From Diprion similis (lineage: Eukaryota; Arthropoda; Insecta; Hymenoptera; Diprionidae), in the NCBI RefSeq assembly GCF_021155765.1, contig NC_060106.1, forward strand, positions 17,324,031 through 17,388,030: 64,000 bases of DNA, read 5' to 3'. Under the pieces are notes generated by a model. The model was given only the letters and a program-made list of their open reading frames with translations. It had not been told where the DNA came from and ran no database searches. A program made the position numbers and the translations under genes. Position 1 is the stretch's first letter. The number at the start of each line of letters is the position of its first letter. Positions 38,932 to 51,419 of the stretch are shown piece after piece.

Positions 38932-41679
38932 ATGAAACGGAGCTCGAGTCGGGACACTCCACCGCCCCGTGTCAAGCGATCCAGATCCTCCATGGGAAGG
39001 TATGCCAAGTACTATTCCACCTCCGGGTATCATAAATTCCAAATTCTTTTCACACTCTCCGTCAGTCGCTACGATTCTGCTAATTTCCATTCGTGCCGAC
39101 GATCCTTGTTTACTTTTTACGTAGGACGCCGTCTTTGGTTTGCCTATTTTTCAATTAGTAAGACGCATCTACCCAATATGATTCACAACTATCCTTGAAA
39201 TCAACACTCCTGTTCATTTCTTAAAAATCCTTACCAGCATTGTATCCCGGTAATCTCACGGTGATATGGTACATGTCAGGTTTTTGCTGCTTTGTTGACC
39301 GCAGTATTCATGGTCAATATAACCTCCACTTGCGGTCTGCTAGTATGAAGCATAGGTTTTTTTTTAACAAGAGAGGAATCTAATTGAGATTTGTGCTTAG
39401 TTTCATTATCTTTTTATAAATGAAAAAGTCTCGCTTTTTCTAAATTATACTTCATCAGTTATTTCACGACAAATGTTGTCCAACTTTTCAGATACGACGA
39501 TTCGAGTGATGAGAGGATTACGCCGGAACGAATCAGACGGCGCTCTAGAGGGGCTAGAAGTCCAAGTCCACCAAGAGCATCCTCTCATGCCAGATACGTT
39601 GAGTCCAGTTCTCACAGGGACGAGTATATGCGAGCACCCAGAGAGATACCACCGGAGCGTCCATACAGTTACAAGGTCCTCTGCGTGAGTTCGATACATC
39701 CGAAAGCAAGCGATGAAGTGATAAAGGACACCCTTTACCGGGAGTATAAGAAATTTGGTGATTTTTCCATACGAATCTCTCATGAATTGGACGAGCGAGT
39801 TGCTTATGTTTGCTTCAGAAGTTCTGAGGATGCGAGAGACGCGAAACATGCTAAACCGAGAATTATTTTATACGACAAGCTTGCCTTGGTTGAACCTGTT
39901 TATGAAAGACCCGAATCTTACCGACGACCCAGATCAATCACTCCCCCAGACTACGAACGTTATTATGCCAGGTCACCCGGACCTACAGAAAGGCACAGAC
40001 CGATTGAACGATACGAACGTGTCTACGGACCACCGGTTGGAGTTCCACCTCACAGGGAGCTCAGAAGAGAAACAATTCCGCCACCTCATCACGAGTTTGT
40101 TCGTCCACCACTACACCATGGACCACCACATGTTCATCCTGGTCCTCCGCATCATTATGGACCACCCAGACACATGATGATTCGGCATCCTGTTCACGGT
40201 TTTGAGAGAATTGAAAATAAGAAAGACAAGTTTCCAAACTATTTGCATCATGTTTCACCTGAGGATGACCCACTGGCTACTCGAACCTTGTTTGCTGGCA
40301 ATTTGGAAATAAATATTACCGAAGAAGAGCTGAGAAGAATCTTCAGCAAGTATGGAATCGTGGATGACATCGATATCAAGAGACCCCCGCCGGGTACTGG
40401 AAATGCTTATGCTTTTGTCAGGTTCCAAACTTTGGATATGGCGCATAGATGCAAAGTTGAATTATCTGGCCAGTACATTGGTAAATTCCAGTGTAAAATC
40501 GGATACGGTAAAGCTACCCCAACAACTCGTATCTGGGTTGGCGGTTTGGGGCCATGGACATCCGTGCCTCAGCTGGAGAGAGAGTTTGATCGTTTTGGGG
40601 CTATTAAAAAGATTGATTACATCAAGGGAGACAGCAATGCCTACATTTTATACGATTCCATCGACGCTGCCCAAGCTGCTGTCAAAGAAATGAGAGGATT
40701 TCCACTTGGGGGACCAGATAGGAGGCTGAGGGTTGATTTTGCCGATGTTACTCCCGGGTTTGGGTTCAAACCTAGACCGTACCCAGAAGACGCGGCTGAA
40801 TTTCGACCAAGACCTGTGGAATACGAATCTCCGTACGATCCTTACGCTCCTGAAGGTGAATTTGCTTATGCTCCGAGGGGATTCAGGGGTCGCGGAAGTG
40901 CCCCATGGCACGAAAGACGAGGAGGAGGCAGAGGGGGATACCGTGGAACTGCTTACCCTGAAGGATATGTGAGAGAAGAATCTGATTGGCCAAGTCGCCG
41001 GCCTCCACCTGAGCTCGAATATGAATCACCAAGGGGCTTGAGGCGCTCGTTGTCTCGGGAACCAGGTGTAGATCGATCCAGATCACGCTCTCCTCGGAGA
41101 AGACCTGTGGATTCAGATTCCGATTCTGAAACAGCTAGAACAGGGATGCTGTCTACGTCGCGAACTCTTCCCGAAGTTGCACGAAAGTCTATAGCGGTTT
41201 GGCAAGGCGCTTTGATATTAAAAAATTCTTTGTTTCCAGCTAAATTTCACCTTACAGATGGAGATACAGAGATAATTGACGCGCTCATGAAGGATGAGGA
41301 TGGGAAACATATGCTGAGAATAACGCAGCGTCTTCGTTTGGACCAGCCAAAATTAGACGACGTTTCTAAACGCATACAAACATCCAGTTCACATGCTATA
41401 TTTTTAGGGCTTGCAGGATCTAGCGCTACCATTACGAACGATGACGCAAACGTACAAACTCGACCTCTAAGAAACTTAGTGTCGTATCTGAAGCAGAAAG
41501 AAGCTGCAGGAGTAATATCTCTGTTGAATAAAGACACAGAAGGAACTGGTGTCTTGTATGCCTTTCCGCCGTGCGCCTTTTCAACCGAACTTTTGAAAAG
41601 AACTTGTCCCAGTCTTAGCGAGGAAGGTTTGAAAGAGGATCACTTAGTTATCGTTGTGGTGAAGGGCGGCAGTGCCTAA
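38932..41679 (+). CDS. nito: Spenito / RBM15-type RNA-binding protein, 2 coding exons, 751 aa
   Basis: Exons 38932-38999 and 39492-41679. This is a nuclear RNA-binding subunit of the m6A methyltransferase complex; in flies it acts in Sxl splicing and Wingless signalling. The N-terminus is basic and Ser/Arg-rich. Three RRMs follow: RRM1 (about 75-150, KVLCVSSIHP), RRM2 (about 275-350, TLFAGNLEINIT and AYAFVRF) and RRM3 (about 365-440, IWVGGLGPW and AYILYD). A long linker rich in His, Pro and Arg sits between RRM1 and RRM2, and an RS-rich stretch precedes the SPOC domain, which fills the last 170 residues to the stop. This order is that of the RBM15 family. An in-frame ATG at 38875 would add 19 residues; I chose 38932 because the family usually opens with a basic MKR-type start, and this is not certain. 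Confidence 0.93.
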
Positions 41680-44600
41680 GTTACGCTTACTCATAAGGTT
41701 TATTAAAGGTAAACGTGCTGAATACTACATACAATATTGTTACATTACTCGGTCAAAAATTTGGCTGATTTTCTTAATTTCTGGTGGAATTTTAAGGAAA
41801 GTAACTAATTACATTTAACGTACAGATAGTCCATATACAGAGTATTTAGCAGATTAGTAGTTCTAGACTGTCTCAAATTAATCGCACTATATTACATCTC
41901 ATTACGCGCATCTTTTTTGAGTAAGAAAATGTTGATATTGTACAGCTTCATTTTTCAGAAGTCGAAATTTATCAGTTCATTTTTAGAATCAGCCAAATCG
42001 TAAAAATTGACAAAACCATGTCCAAGGGGGTATGCAATGGTCAAATACCAGGACATAATAATATGTTGATATCAAGTGACTGCTGTGGTCAGAAGAATTG
42101 AAACTTCTGACAAGGCTGATAGAAGAAGTACATGTACTAAGCATGGAAGTAATAACTTATGGTAACGAAATGTTAGATATAGCTTTACGAGGTAAGCGCT
42201 CTGATAACGAAATAGTAAACTGAAAACTTGCAAAGTTCTTCCGAAGATTGATTTATAAGTGGAATAATTATTTTTATCAAGATAAAACATTATTTTAGTA
42301 ATGTTCTGCATCACTTTTTTTTTCTCTAAATCTGGGTCATACATGTTGGACCGTTATGACATAATGACATAATGGTGAATCATGATCTATTACATAATTT
42401 AATTGTAGTGAACCTATTCTAATTAGTATACATACTCAATTATCATGTACACAGTTCTTTCACATTTGTGATTGTATGAATTTTGCTGCAGTGCATAAAC
42501 GTCTTAGGATTTATATATACATGCATATATATATAAATATAAATATATACGTATACTTATGAAGAGATGCAAATTACATTAAGTGATGAAATTTTTTTAA
42601 AGTAACGTGTCTGCAAACTGAAAAAAAAATGGCAAAACTATTTCTTACCGTACACATTAATATACTGCTTTCTTCTTTAACGCGATTTCTGTAAATAATG
42701 ATCATTGTTATTCTTATACAAAATGCGAAAGGACTGGTCGACAACTAACCACTAGTTTATTGTTAAAGTTGAAGAACATCAAACGGTCACATCGTAAAAT
42801 GAAAATACTAACTTCAGTTAATTTACTTTTATATGATTTAGATTTTAGATGCATAAGATTTAAGTGTTTGTGCTATAAATTATCTGTGAAAATGATATTG
42901 AATTTCGTTAACATGGACAGTGTTTGAGTGGCCGTGGGGAAAACGAACAGAAAAATCTCTTCTAAAACCCTAAAAAAAACTTCGTCTAAAGCCGTGAGAA
43001 TCATTGGTAACATGTTAAGCAATCTGTGAACTTTACCATAAAGGACTGTGTTTGGTGGTATTAAAAAAAGAAACAACAGAAATCTCCAATTGTGTACAGT
43101 GATGTAAAACAGTGCTTGTGTTCTCGCCTCCGAGGGTGTTATCATGAAGGTATGAAAATAACATCCATCTTAAAATCGAACCCTCAGAACACCTGAGAAA
43201 TGAGAAAGTCCAAGTCGCACTCGGAGGCGAACTAAGGTGCGGTGGTAAAGTGTATTTGGTGTTGAAAAGAAAAGAAATGAAATGAAAAAATAGAGCCGAT
43301 TGCAGACAAAACTATTGATTGTGTTTAATTTCTTAGATATGTCAAAAAAATATGCCCACCCATCAAGTTGAAGTTGAAACGAGTTTAGTTCAATTAGTGG
43401 TTGAAAGTTATCGATAGCTGAGTTACGTCTGTGATTGTTTGTTCATAAACAAAAAATCAAGTTTGAAAAAAAAAGAAAGAAGGAAATGGAAGTTTTGAGT
43501 TATGCTAGGATATTCAAAGTTTTAAAACAGAGTTCGCCAAAATTAACAAACGATTCGGTTGATAAAACAATGCATGCTTGTGCTTAGAGAAAGACATAGT
43601 TGTTCCTTGGTTGTTGTTTTTTTTTTATCTCAATTTTTGTTCTGTCGGCTTTTCTTTGATTTTAGTTAAGTGGTCGTGAAGTTGGTGTTGTGGTTTGTTA
43701 TTCGACAATGTTTTAATACGCTGATCGATCTCAATTTAATGACAGATGGAAAAGGAAAATACGAGTTTTGTCAAAAAAAAAAAAGAAACTAATGATTTCA
43801 GTGTAACCAGTGGCTAGTGCCAGTTTATTTCTTGTTCTAAACAACATAGCTGCGAAATATTGGTTCTGAGTCATCATATTGCCAATCCAGAGAGATAATT
43901 GTGCTTTAGTGATTATGTGGCTTGTGATTAATTTTTCCAAGTTTTTTTTTTTCATCATCTACATTAAAATAAAAAAGTTTCTATTGGCAAAGAAGAAAAT
44001 TATAAACTGGCTTTTTGGAAATTGTTGCTAATTTCGTAGTTTTGGAACTCTGGGTGCTAAGTTCTCCGAGTACAAAGTTTTCAACACTGCTCTTCTCCAA
44101 GTACCCGAATTATCAATATAGTGAAAGAAATCATATTGATTAAAATTTACGCTTTCTTCTTTACTCATCTTTGAGGAAAATGAAAATGAAACAAGTAAAG
44201 ACTAAACGAGAGAGCAAAAGATTGACAATTGTTAGTTCGTCGTATTGACACGATTGTTGTTAAGGCCGGAAGTTCAGTGCACAACTTGCTTCAAAATAAA
44301 AAGAAATTCCAGTAAATTTGCATGTTGCACTAGTGAAGTGAGTTTAGTGGTTCTCTAGTTCAATAGCAAATTGGTGAGGTGTTCTCTTTTTCAGATTTTC
44401 GACTACCCTACAGGTATTCTGGCCTTAATATCTTTGAGAGGCAGAAATCATCAGACTGATTCTCAATTCCAAATAAAAATAACAGAAAATGAGATTGACC
44501 AGAGAGCACAAATTTTAATACTGATGAATCGTAGCAGAATGATGGCTTTTGCCCCTCAGAGACACTCGAGGATCTTATTCCTCAACCACATATTGATCGT

Positions 44601-44796
44601 AGCTCAATAATGATTCAATCAGATTTGTTGGTTTGTATGGTAAGTTGGGTCGTCGGGAGATATCTTTTTATGTTTCAGAACTCTGAACGATGCTGTCAAA
44701 TGCAATGGAATTGGATGTCTTCAGAAGATTCTAATGGATACCGAAACTACAAATGAAGATTTACATTGTATGACCTACAATCTATGCATAAATAAA
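41680..44796 (+). other. nito: Probable long spenito 3' UTR and downstream spacer
   Basis: No supported gene. AATAAA occurs at 44791-44796, with a run of A shortly after, and other A/T-rich signals lie before it. The true 3' end cannot be fixed from sequence. Frames on either strand are short and show no family resemblance. Confidence 0.4.
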
Positions 44797-46175
44797 GCAT
44801 TTGTTGATGAAAAAAAAATACGTACTAATCCTGTTACCGTTATTCAGAAAAAGCTCAACATAAAATGACGCACCTGCTAGTTCAACGTGTTTACACTAAC
44901 AGCTATATTATGATTGTAAACATTTCTTATAATAGTCTAGCGATCGTTTACACTGATGACGCAAACCCATTTTCCGAGTTTCTGTTTTCAATTCTGTACA
45001 AAGATCTGAAATAGAAACAGGATTTTATGCACCATGGTAGAATGTAAAAGAGCGTATAAATTTATGTATAATTTTCAGTAACTGAAGTTCTATGCAATCA
45101 TAGAATATTGAACAATTACTCAATTTTCTGAATTCCGTCGATAATTTTTTTTGAGAATACTCCGTCTTGATATGATGAATTTTATTGCGCGATTACATTA
45201 AATGACTTTCGGAAACGACGGTTTTTTGTTTTTCTTAGTTTAAAATTTTTGGAATATCGCATGATTTTAAACCTTTAGCATAGACTGATGCTAGTCCCAC
45301 TGGAGACATACTTATACGGATTAAAGTCAACTTTGAACGCATCGTTGACTGAAGAATTATCATCGCCGATCTTCGTGACATCAATGCGTGTTTCACTGAG
45401 AAAAAAGTGACATCATGATTACAATATTCATGATCACTTACATTCTGTAAAGTGATTACGAGAGTTTACTTGATAAATAAATTTCGTTTTGACTACGCGG
45501 TTTCTCATGATTTCTAAGATTTCATATAATTTCCTAAAAATTAAAATAGACGTCTGTATTCCTAAATGATTTTTCACGATTACCAATGATTACTAAAGTA
45601 GAATTTTATCTTAATATTCCTGATTTCAACGTGATTTCGGAGAGTAAAAAATCATTTCGAATGATATTATTAGTACCATGATCACTTGAGTGGAAGACTC
45701 CTTGCCTGACATTGCAAGTTAATCATTGTATAGTTTCGCAGATTGATTTTAATAAGGTGAGACATTTTTCATGTACTGAATACGAAAAATAGAATAATTT
45801 GCATAACAGATTTCCTGAATAGTGCTGAGTCGTGTTTTAAATATAAAGTCTGACGTCAAATCTGCCGATCGACTACCCTTATCGACCGGAAATACAATCG
45901 TTTCACGCCGTTCTTTGAGTTTAGTTTGTCTGAAAGCACATGAAACGACGGAGCGCTGAAGGCGTCGCTTAACTAGAGAGTCGAAAATAATTAGTTCGTT
46001 ATGTCCCAGGTAGACGGGGTTGCGTGTTAAACGCTGCAACACGTCACCAGTGTGTTCGAGTCTCAAACATTGCTTGAATTTTTGTTAAATCTACCCATGG
46101 AAATGTCAAGCAACTGAAGAATAAATGTGTTTCCATATGTGAATAACGGATCAAATAATACCGATGTATTTTCAG
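44797..46175. other. Spacer upstream of the UBIAD1 gene
   Basis: No supported gene. From about 45840 to 46070 the sequence becomes richer in CG and carries a 105-codon minus-strand frame without an ATG start or recognisable product. That position suits a promoter for the + strand UBIAD1 transcript. Confidence 0.45.
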
Positions 46176-46250
46176 ACGGATGTTTAGTGCTCGCAGTGGA
46201 AGTATGAAGATCACTGTAACCTAACTTTTACCGCTCTTCAAGTATCACAG
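46176..46250 (+). promoter_or_regulatory. Candidate untranslated exon of the UBIAD1 gene
   Basis: Acceptor TGTATTTTCAG ends at 46175 and donor TCACAG|GTGAATAGC starts at 46251. The segment has an ATG at 46180 whose frame stops inside the exon. A matching acceptor (ATACCAG) lies shortly before the coding start at 46613. Confidence 0.35.
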
Positions 46251-46612
46251 GTGAATAGCATTTTCATAGATATTTCGTGGAAGTACTTACTACACGAATC
46301 ATTTACATGATACCTTAACACGAATATTAATCGAATTATCGACGTGTGAAGTACAATTGTTGTGTATATCAAAAGTATAAGTACCGTAACGAATCATTGA
46401 ACATAGTTGAATAAGAGTTTTCTTGAGAAAACAACTATCATTTCAACTTGGAAAATCAATGAAAATAAACAGTTTTCGGCTACTTAACTGATATAGTGTA
46501 CTAACTTTTAATTTTTGAAAACTTTTAATTCCGTATAGTAATTTTTAAACAAGTAATCTGTTGCTAATTTCCCGTTATTATTAATATACCAGATACCAGA
46601 ACGTTGACCAAC

Positions 46613-47611
46613 ATGTTGAATGGGGTCAAAAATTCCCATAAGGAGGCGGAATCAACCCCTCCATCACCCAGCTTCCATGGCGCCAGTTCCACATCGTCGA
46701 CGCTGAATTCTCCTTTAATGAAGCTGTCCTCTTATGTCTTGGCCCTCAGGCCATGGTCGTTGAGTGCTTCCTTGATGCCGACTCTCCTTGGATCGGCACT
46801 TGCCTATCGGTTAATAGGATTAACGAACTTTAATTGGATATCACTTGTACTTACTTTATTTACGATTGTCTCGGTGCACGGGGCAGGTAACGTTGTAAAC
46901 ACATACTTTGACTATGTCAAAGGGGTGGACAGTCGAAAGAGTGACGACCGAATATTGGTCGATCATATTTTATCTAAAGATGAGCTAGTATCTTTGGGTG
47001 CAATCTTATATGCCGCAGGGTGCTTAGGCTTTATTTTACTTACTGGCATTTCACCTGCTAAAATGGAGCATCTGGCTCTCGTTTATTTCGGAGGTTTGTC
47101 CTCCTCATTTTTGTATACTGGTGGTATTGGCCTGAAATATATAGCTCTAGGTGACGTTTTGATCTTAGTCATATTTGGCCCGATATCCGTTTTGTTTGCA
47201 TTTATGGCACAGACGGGATACGTTGAATGGGGTACAATGTATTATGCCATTCCTTTGGCCTTAAACACAGAGGCAATTCTACATAGTAACAATACAAGGG
47301 ATTTGGAGAGTGACAGACGTGTCGGAATAGTAACTTTAGCAATTTTGATTGGTCATACAGCGTCGCATGTTTTATATGCCTTTTTGCTATTCTCACCCTA
47401 CATAACGTTCGTTGTACTTGCATTGCGGTACTCGGTGTGGTTTTTGTTACCACTGGTCACATTGCCAGCAGCATTTCGAATAGAAAAAGAATTCAGATCT
47501 CCACAAACTATCCAGGGCGTACCAAAGCAAACTGCTAGACTAAATATGTTTCTTGGAATATTGTATGTTGCAGCTTGTCTACTTATCGACCCTCTTCCTT
47601 ACCTTCGTTGA
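46613..47611 (+). CDS. heix: UbiA prenyltransferase domain protein 1, single coding exon, 332 aa
   Basis: An intramembrane prenyltransferase. In animals UBIAD1 attaches a geranylgeranyl chain to menadione to make menaquinone-4; the fly orthologue is heixuedian. After a Ser/Pro-rich leader of about 40 residues come LRPWSLSASLMPTLLG, typical of the UbiA fold's first helix, and the first Asp-rich motif NTYFDYVKGVD (N-x3-D-x5-D, close to residue 101). The second, NNTRDLESD, sits near residue 224. Eight or nine hydrophobic helices span the rest. Both Asp motifs, which bind the Mg-diphosphate, are intact. Start chosen at the first ATG; the frame opens four codons earlier with a TTG. Length agrees with human UBIAD1 (338 aa). 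There are no introns in the coding part. Confidence 0.92.
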   Translation: MLNGVKNSHKEAESTPPSPSFHGASSTSSTLNSPLMKLSSYVLALRPWSLSASLMPTLLGSALAYRLIGLTNFNWISLVLTLFTIVSVHGAGNVVNTYFDYVKGVDSRKSDDRILVDHILSKDELVSLGAILYAAGCLGFILLTGISPAKMEHLALVYFGGLSSSFLYTGGIGLKYIALGDVLILVIFGPISVLFAFMAQTGYVEWGTMYYAIPLALNTEAILHSNNTRDLESDRRVGIVTLAILIGHTASHVLYAFLLFSPYITFVVLALRYSVWFLLPLVTLPAAFRIEKEFRSPQTIQGVPKQTARLNMFLGILYVAACLLIDPLPYLR

Positions 47612-50342
47612 ATGTAATCCAATTATCAGCTAACAGGCACTCACAAATATTGATACAATATGTGAAGAATGATTGTAAAGCAATCATAGCTTAGATTGCC
47701 TCTGAAAATGCAATCGAGTTGTGAAGCGAACTGGAATGTGTAAAAACAATGTCTCAACTGATATTGTCAAGATTCAAATGAACGAAAAATCACTATTGCA
47801 TATTATATTCTATTGTCAGTATTTGAAATGCGGTTGTAACTAAAAAAAACTGATCATAAACTAATCGACAACGATGCTTATGAAGTTTAATCGCACTGTC
47901 GCTCATGCATATTTAATGATTGTTTAATCATTGAATTACAAAAGATGGTAAGAGGCGAGAATTATGTCTTAAAATATGGAAAATCTTATTGGTTTTGAAA
48001 GTTAATTATGTTGATATTTTCAAAAGATTTGATATGACTCAATATTTCCACTACTGTAAATAGTATTGCGCAATATTACTGCATTACTGATCCCTGCCAA
48101 AAGTACAAAGGCAAGTAGCACCAAGGCCATTAGAAAGAAAGTTTTGGTTCAAACCCTTCAGTCTTAACACTGTATTACATTGGTTATTTATTTTTTTTTT
48201 TTAACTATCATGTAGGTTTGTATCATTTGCTTCTTACTTAGAGGAGTGAAGGTTTTATAATCACAGCGTGTTGATACGTGTTATTGAAAACCCAAGATTA
48301 GGTCACAACGGAGTTGTTGTTGCTTTACTATCGCAGTAGATATGAAAATACATGCTCGCTATTCTTATTATGTAAAAAAATTACATTTTATACGACATTG
48401 ACAAGTGACAATATTAACATCGAACGTTTGCGCTATATCCAAAACAAATTGGAACATTGCAATTACATGGATACCAAACAACAAAATTGATAACTTTATC
48501 TTCTAGATACTATGCTCATATTAAGGATAAATTATAAGTTTGAGTTTGCTGTAACCTTAATCTTAATTTGTCGGCATTTTTTATAGCACATTTAGATCCA
48601 GTATTGACATCAATTTTTATTTCTTATTGCTGTTATTATCTACTATTATCATCGCATAATTATTGTTAATTACATCATTTTTTTTTCCTTCAAATAACTA
48701 GGGAGAGGCTTGTTATGATTTATCTTACGTTTAAAATTATTATTTATACATTATTAATATGTCGTATAGTATATATAGACATATATATATATATACACAA
48801 TGTGTGTTGTGTATATATATAATATGGGTCTCGAAAGATTGCCTAATATTCATGTGAAGCCCTTCACATTGGTCAAGAAAGCCGTTTTGACCCCTGGTTG
48901 ACAGCTTTAATAAATATTTAATAGGTATGAACAATAGTAATTATTTATTTCAAATCGTAGACAGCTTAATGTGTAATTGTAGAAATAATAAAACTCGCAG
49001 CATTGTTTGTTGTATTAATCTCAAATCGCACATATCGAAGCGATGAAAGAAAATATTATAGTCTTTATTTGAACAACCTTGGGGAACATTTAAGAGAAAA
49101 TTTGAATGTCAAAATTTCACAAATTTACTTGAGGCAAATGATATATAACTGGTACCGACATGCATAATTTTGTCTACAATTTTTATTTTACTAGTGAACC
49201 AAAAGTACATTAAATAATAATATAGTATCTCATACTCACGCCCAAGTGAATGACAATAACGTCAGTTTGGTGGTGTAAAATTACATTTATATACCTATTC
49301 AAACCACAATATCGAATTCTAAACTGATTTTTGTACGATTTTAGAGGTGTTGTGATGATATCTGTCGACATATTTACGTCTCATTAGCCAATTTGTCACC
49401 AATGCTCACATCACACAGATGAATTTCTAGTTTCTATTGCTTTTACAGTGTTGATACGTTATATAAAATAGTTATATAACGCACACAAATGTTGTTTCAT
49501 GATATCTTTTACCACTCGCAATTTGCCGTAGAACAATAAACAGTAATTAAAACAAAAATGTGTTATTGATAGAAATTTACTGTGTTGTAGTCGAACTATG
49601 AATGTGTAAAAAATTTGAAGTAACAGTGATTGCTTCGTTGAATTGTTCTTAACAATTACAATATGATCCAACGAGATCATAGATCGAACGAATGCCATTG
49701 ACAGAAGAATTATACATACAGTCAACGCAAAGAAATCATTGAAGCTTCTTGCATTGAGGAATTTGGATGGTTTTTGAGTTTAGAAGGAAGAAAATATTAC
49801 ATTTTAAGTTTCTTTAAAAAAAAAGAACCATTTATGTTTCATGACTACCATACTCAAGCATATAGGCTGATATTTATCATATTAATAATATCCCACTTGT
49901 CGTAATAAGTGATTGCTACTTTGTACATAAAATCATCAATTGACATAACACAAAAGTAATGATAATGCCTGTATTTCCCTACTACATCATGTAATCATTA
50001 GTTCAATATACCACTTTATCAAAATTTGAATATTCGACGAATCGATTTTTTTTGGATTGCTTCTTGTAGTATTAATTTGCTGATCGTTAGGTTTCTAAAA
50101 TAGTGATACGCGCTTAACAATCAATGTTTTTATTGAGAAATAAAATCTGTTCCAAGTACATGAAGCATATTCAAAAATTTCTGTAGCCACAATCGCTCAA
50201 GTTCTACACAAGTAAAAATGTTTTGTTTTTTCGCGGGTAGGCGGACTGAGAAAAATGAACCTGATTGGTTGTTGTTTTCAGAAATTAATAATGGCGGTCA
50301 TTTCCCACCAATAAAATTTCCGAACACCTTATTTTCAAATAC
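47612..50342. other. UBIAD1 3' flank and spacer before Gtsf1
   Basis: AT-rich with no supported gene. AATAAA signals stand at 48909-48914 and 48987-48992. A strong AT/CA hairpin is at 48787-48820. From about 50270 the sequence holds AATGGCGGTCAT and CCAATAAAA, consistent with a promoter for the gene that starts at 50446. Confidence 0.5.
48787..48820. repeat. Perfect 14-bp hairpin in AT/CA repeat
   Basis: ATATATATACACAA is followed by the 6-base loop TGTGTG and then by its exact reverse complement. It probably arose from a microsatellite; there is no evidence of a processed RNA. Confidence 0.6.
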
Positions 50343-50363
50343 AGAGGTTAGGTCGTAACCTCT
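50343..50363. promoter_or_regulatory. Perfect inverted repeat in the Gtsf1 promoter region
   Basis: AGAGGTTA, 5-base spacer GGTCG, TAACCTCT. It lies about 85 bases before the Gtsf1 start codon and could be a protein-binding palindrome or a 5' UTR hairpin. Confidence 0.4.
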
Positions 50364-50445
50364 ATGTTATCAACACAATTTCTGTATCCACGGCACTTGC
50401 AGTTACATACATCGTTTAATTCTCTGGCCATTCAAGCTACGGATC

Positions 50446-51419
50446 ATGAATACCGCATCAATATATTCGGATCCCGTTGTCAGTTGCCCGTACGATAAGT
50501 ACCACAGGATTGCGCTGTCAAAAATTCAAATGCACATTGTTAAGTGTGAAAAGGTTAGTTTAGTCAAAAGTCAAGGAAAACAAGTGTTGCATTTTTTTTT
50601 ATTTCATCTTGCTTTGTCTTTTTTACAGAACTTTCCAAAAGGATACAAACAAACTTGTCCATATGATGCAACGCATAGATTGTTTGAACACGAATTAACT
50701 GATCACATTCAAAACTGTCCCAAGCGCATGGTTTTAGAGCCTGAAAGGCATCAGTGTAAGGGTCATTTATTCTGTGGACTGCAATGGTTTTGCGAAAATT
50801 ATTGTTAGGCACTCCCATTAGGTTCCAATTTTATAAATTTCATTGTATACTATCATTTTTTCAGTCATTAGGAATCATGGGTCTACAATGAGTGAATTTT
50901 TAGAATCTGATGCTGCAACAAGCATTATAGATCATGGAGAATCTTGGGACAAAGAATCGAACAGGGATTGGACTCCCTCAATCGATGGTCGATCTAGTAT
51001 AATAGACTGTAGCACTGGTTCAAACTTCCTGGAACAAAGGTAATGTAAAATAAAAAAATTTATAAATATCAGACACAAATAGATCATTTGGTATTGTTTC
51101 TGGCCTTATTTTTTGTAATTTTCAATCTTCTATAATATTTGCCTCTAGTATCCTTGACGTTGATTTCTAATTAAGTAGTAATTCTAGGGATCCATCCGGA
51201 TGCAAGGAATTCATTGACCCTAATCAGGACTTACGTCGTCCTCTTGGTTACTCGGAGGCAATGTTGGTTGGAGGAGAGTCAGACAAAGCTGAAGCGTCGG
51301 ATATGGAATCAGTCATCAGTGTGATGGGTGTTGGGCGTGGTAGGAATCCATCAGCGCACCTGCGGCTGCAGAAACCATTCAGTTTTGGTAGAGGGATGTC
51401 TCTGCCAAGAAATAACTAG
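50446..51419 (+). CDS. Gtsf1/asterix-like CHHC zinc-finger protein, 4 exons, 213 aa
   Basis: Exons 50446-50553, 50629-50755, 50865-51039, 51188-51419; phases 0, 1 and 2. Two CHHC fingers lie at residues 14-34 (C14, H20, H30, C34) and about 46-66, with the repeated motif CPYDxxHR. This pair at the N-terminus is the hallmark of gametocyte-specific factor 1 (Drosophila asterix), a Piwi partner in piRNA-guided silencing in gonads; related fingers occur in the U11-48K and TRM13 proteins. The tail is acidic and unordered in appearance, with two Trp residues (in GESWDK and NRDWTP). Trp residues in such tails can bind Argonautes in this family. At 213 aa it is longer than typical family members of about 165-170 aa. 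The third exon's acceptor was chosen because the alternative gives an immediate stop. Confidence 0.88.

Noticed and set aside
44371-44610. 79-codon + frame
   Set aside because: No ATG start, no known family, and it lies inside the likely spenito 3' UTR.
19216-45888. CTACCCTTATCGACCG present at 19216-19231 and 45873-45888
   Set aside because: One shared 16-mer is about what chance predicts for 64 kb, and flanking bases do not match.
45749-46066. 105-codon minus-strand frame upstream of UBIAD1
   Set aside because: It starts at TTG, has no recognisable domain, and its position suits a promoter.
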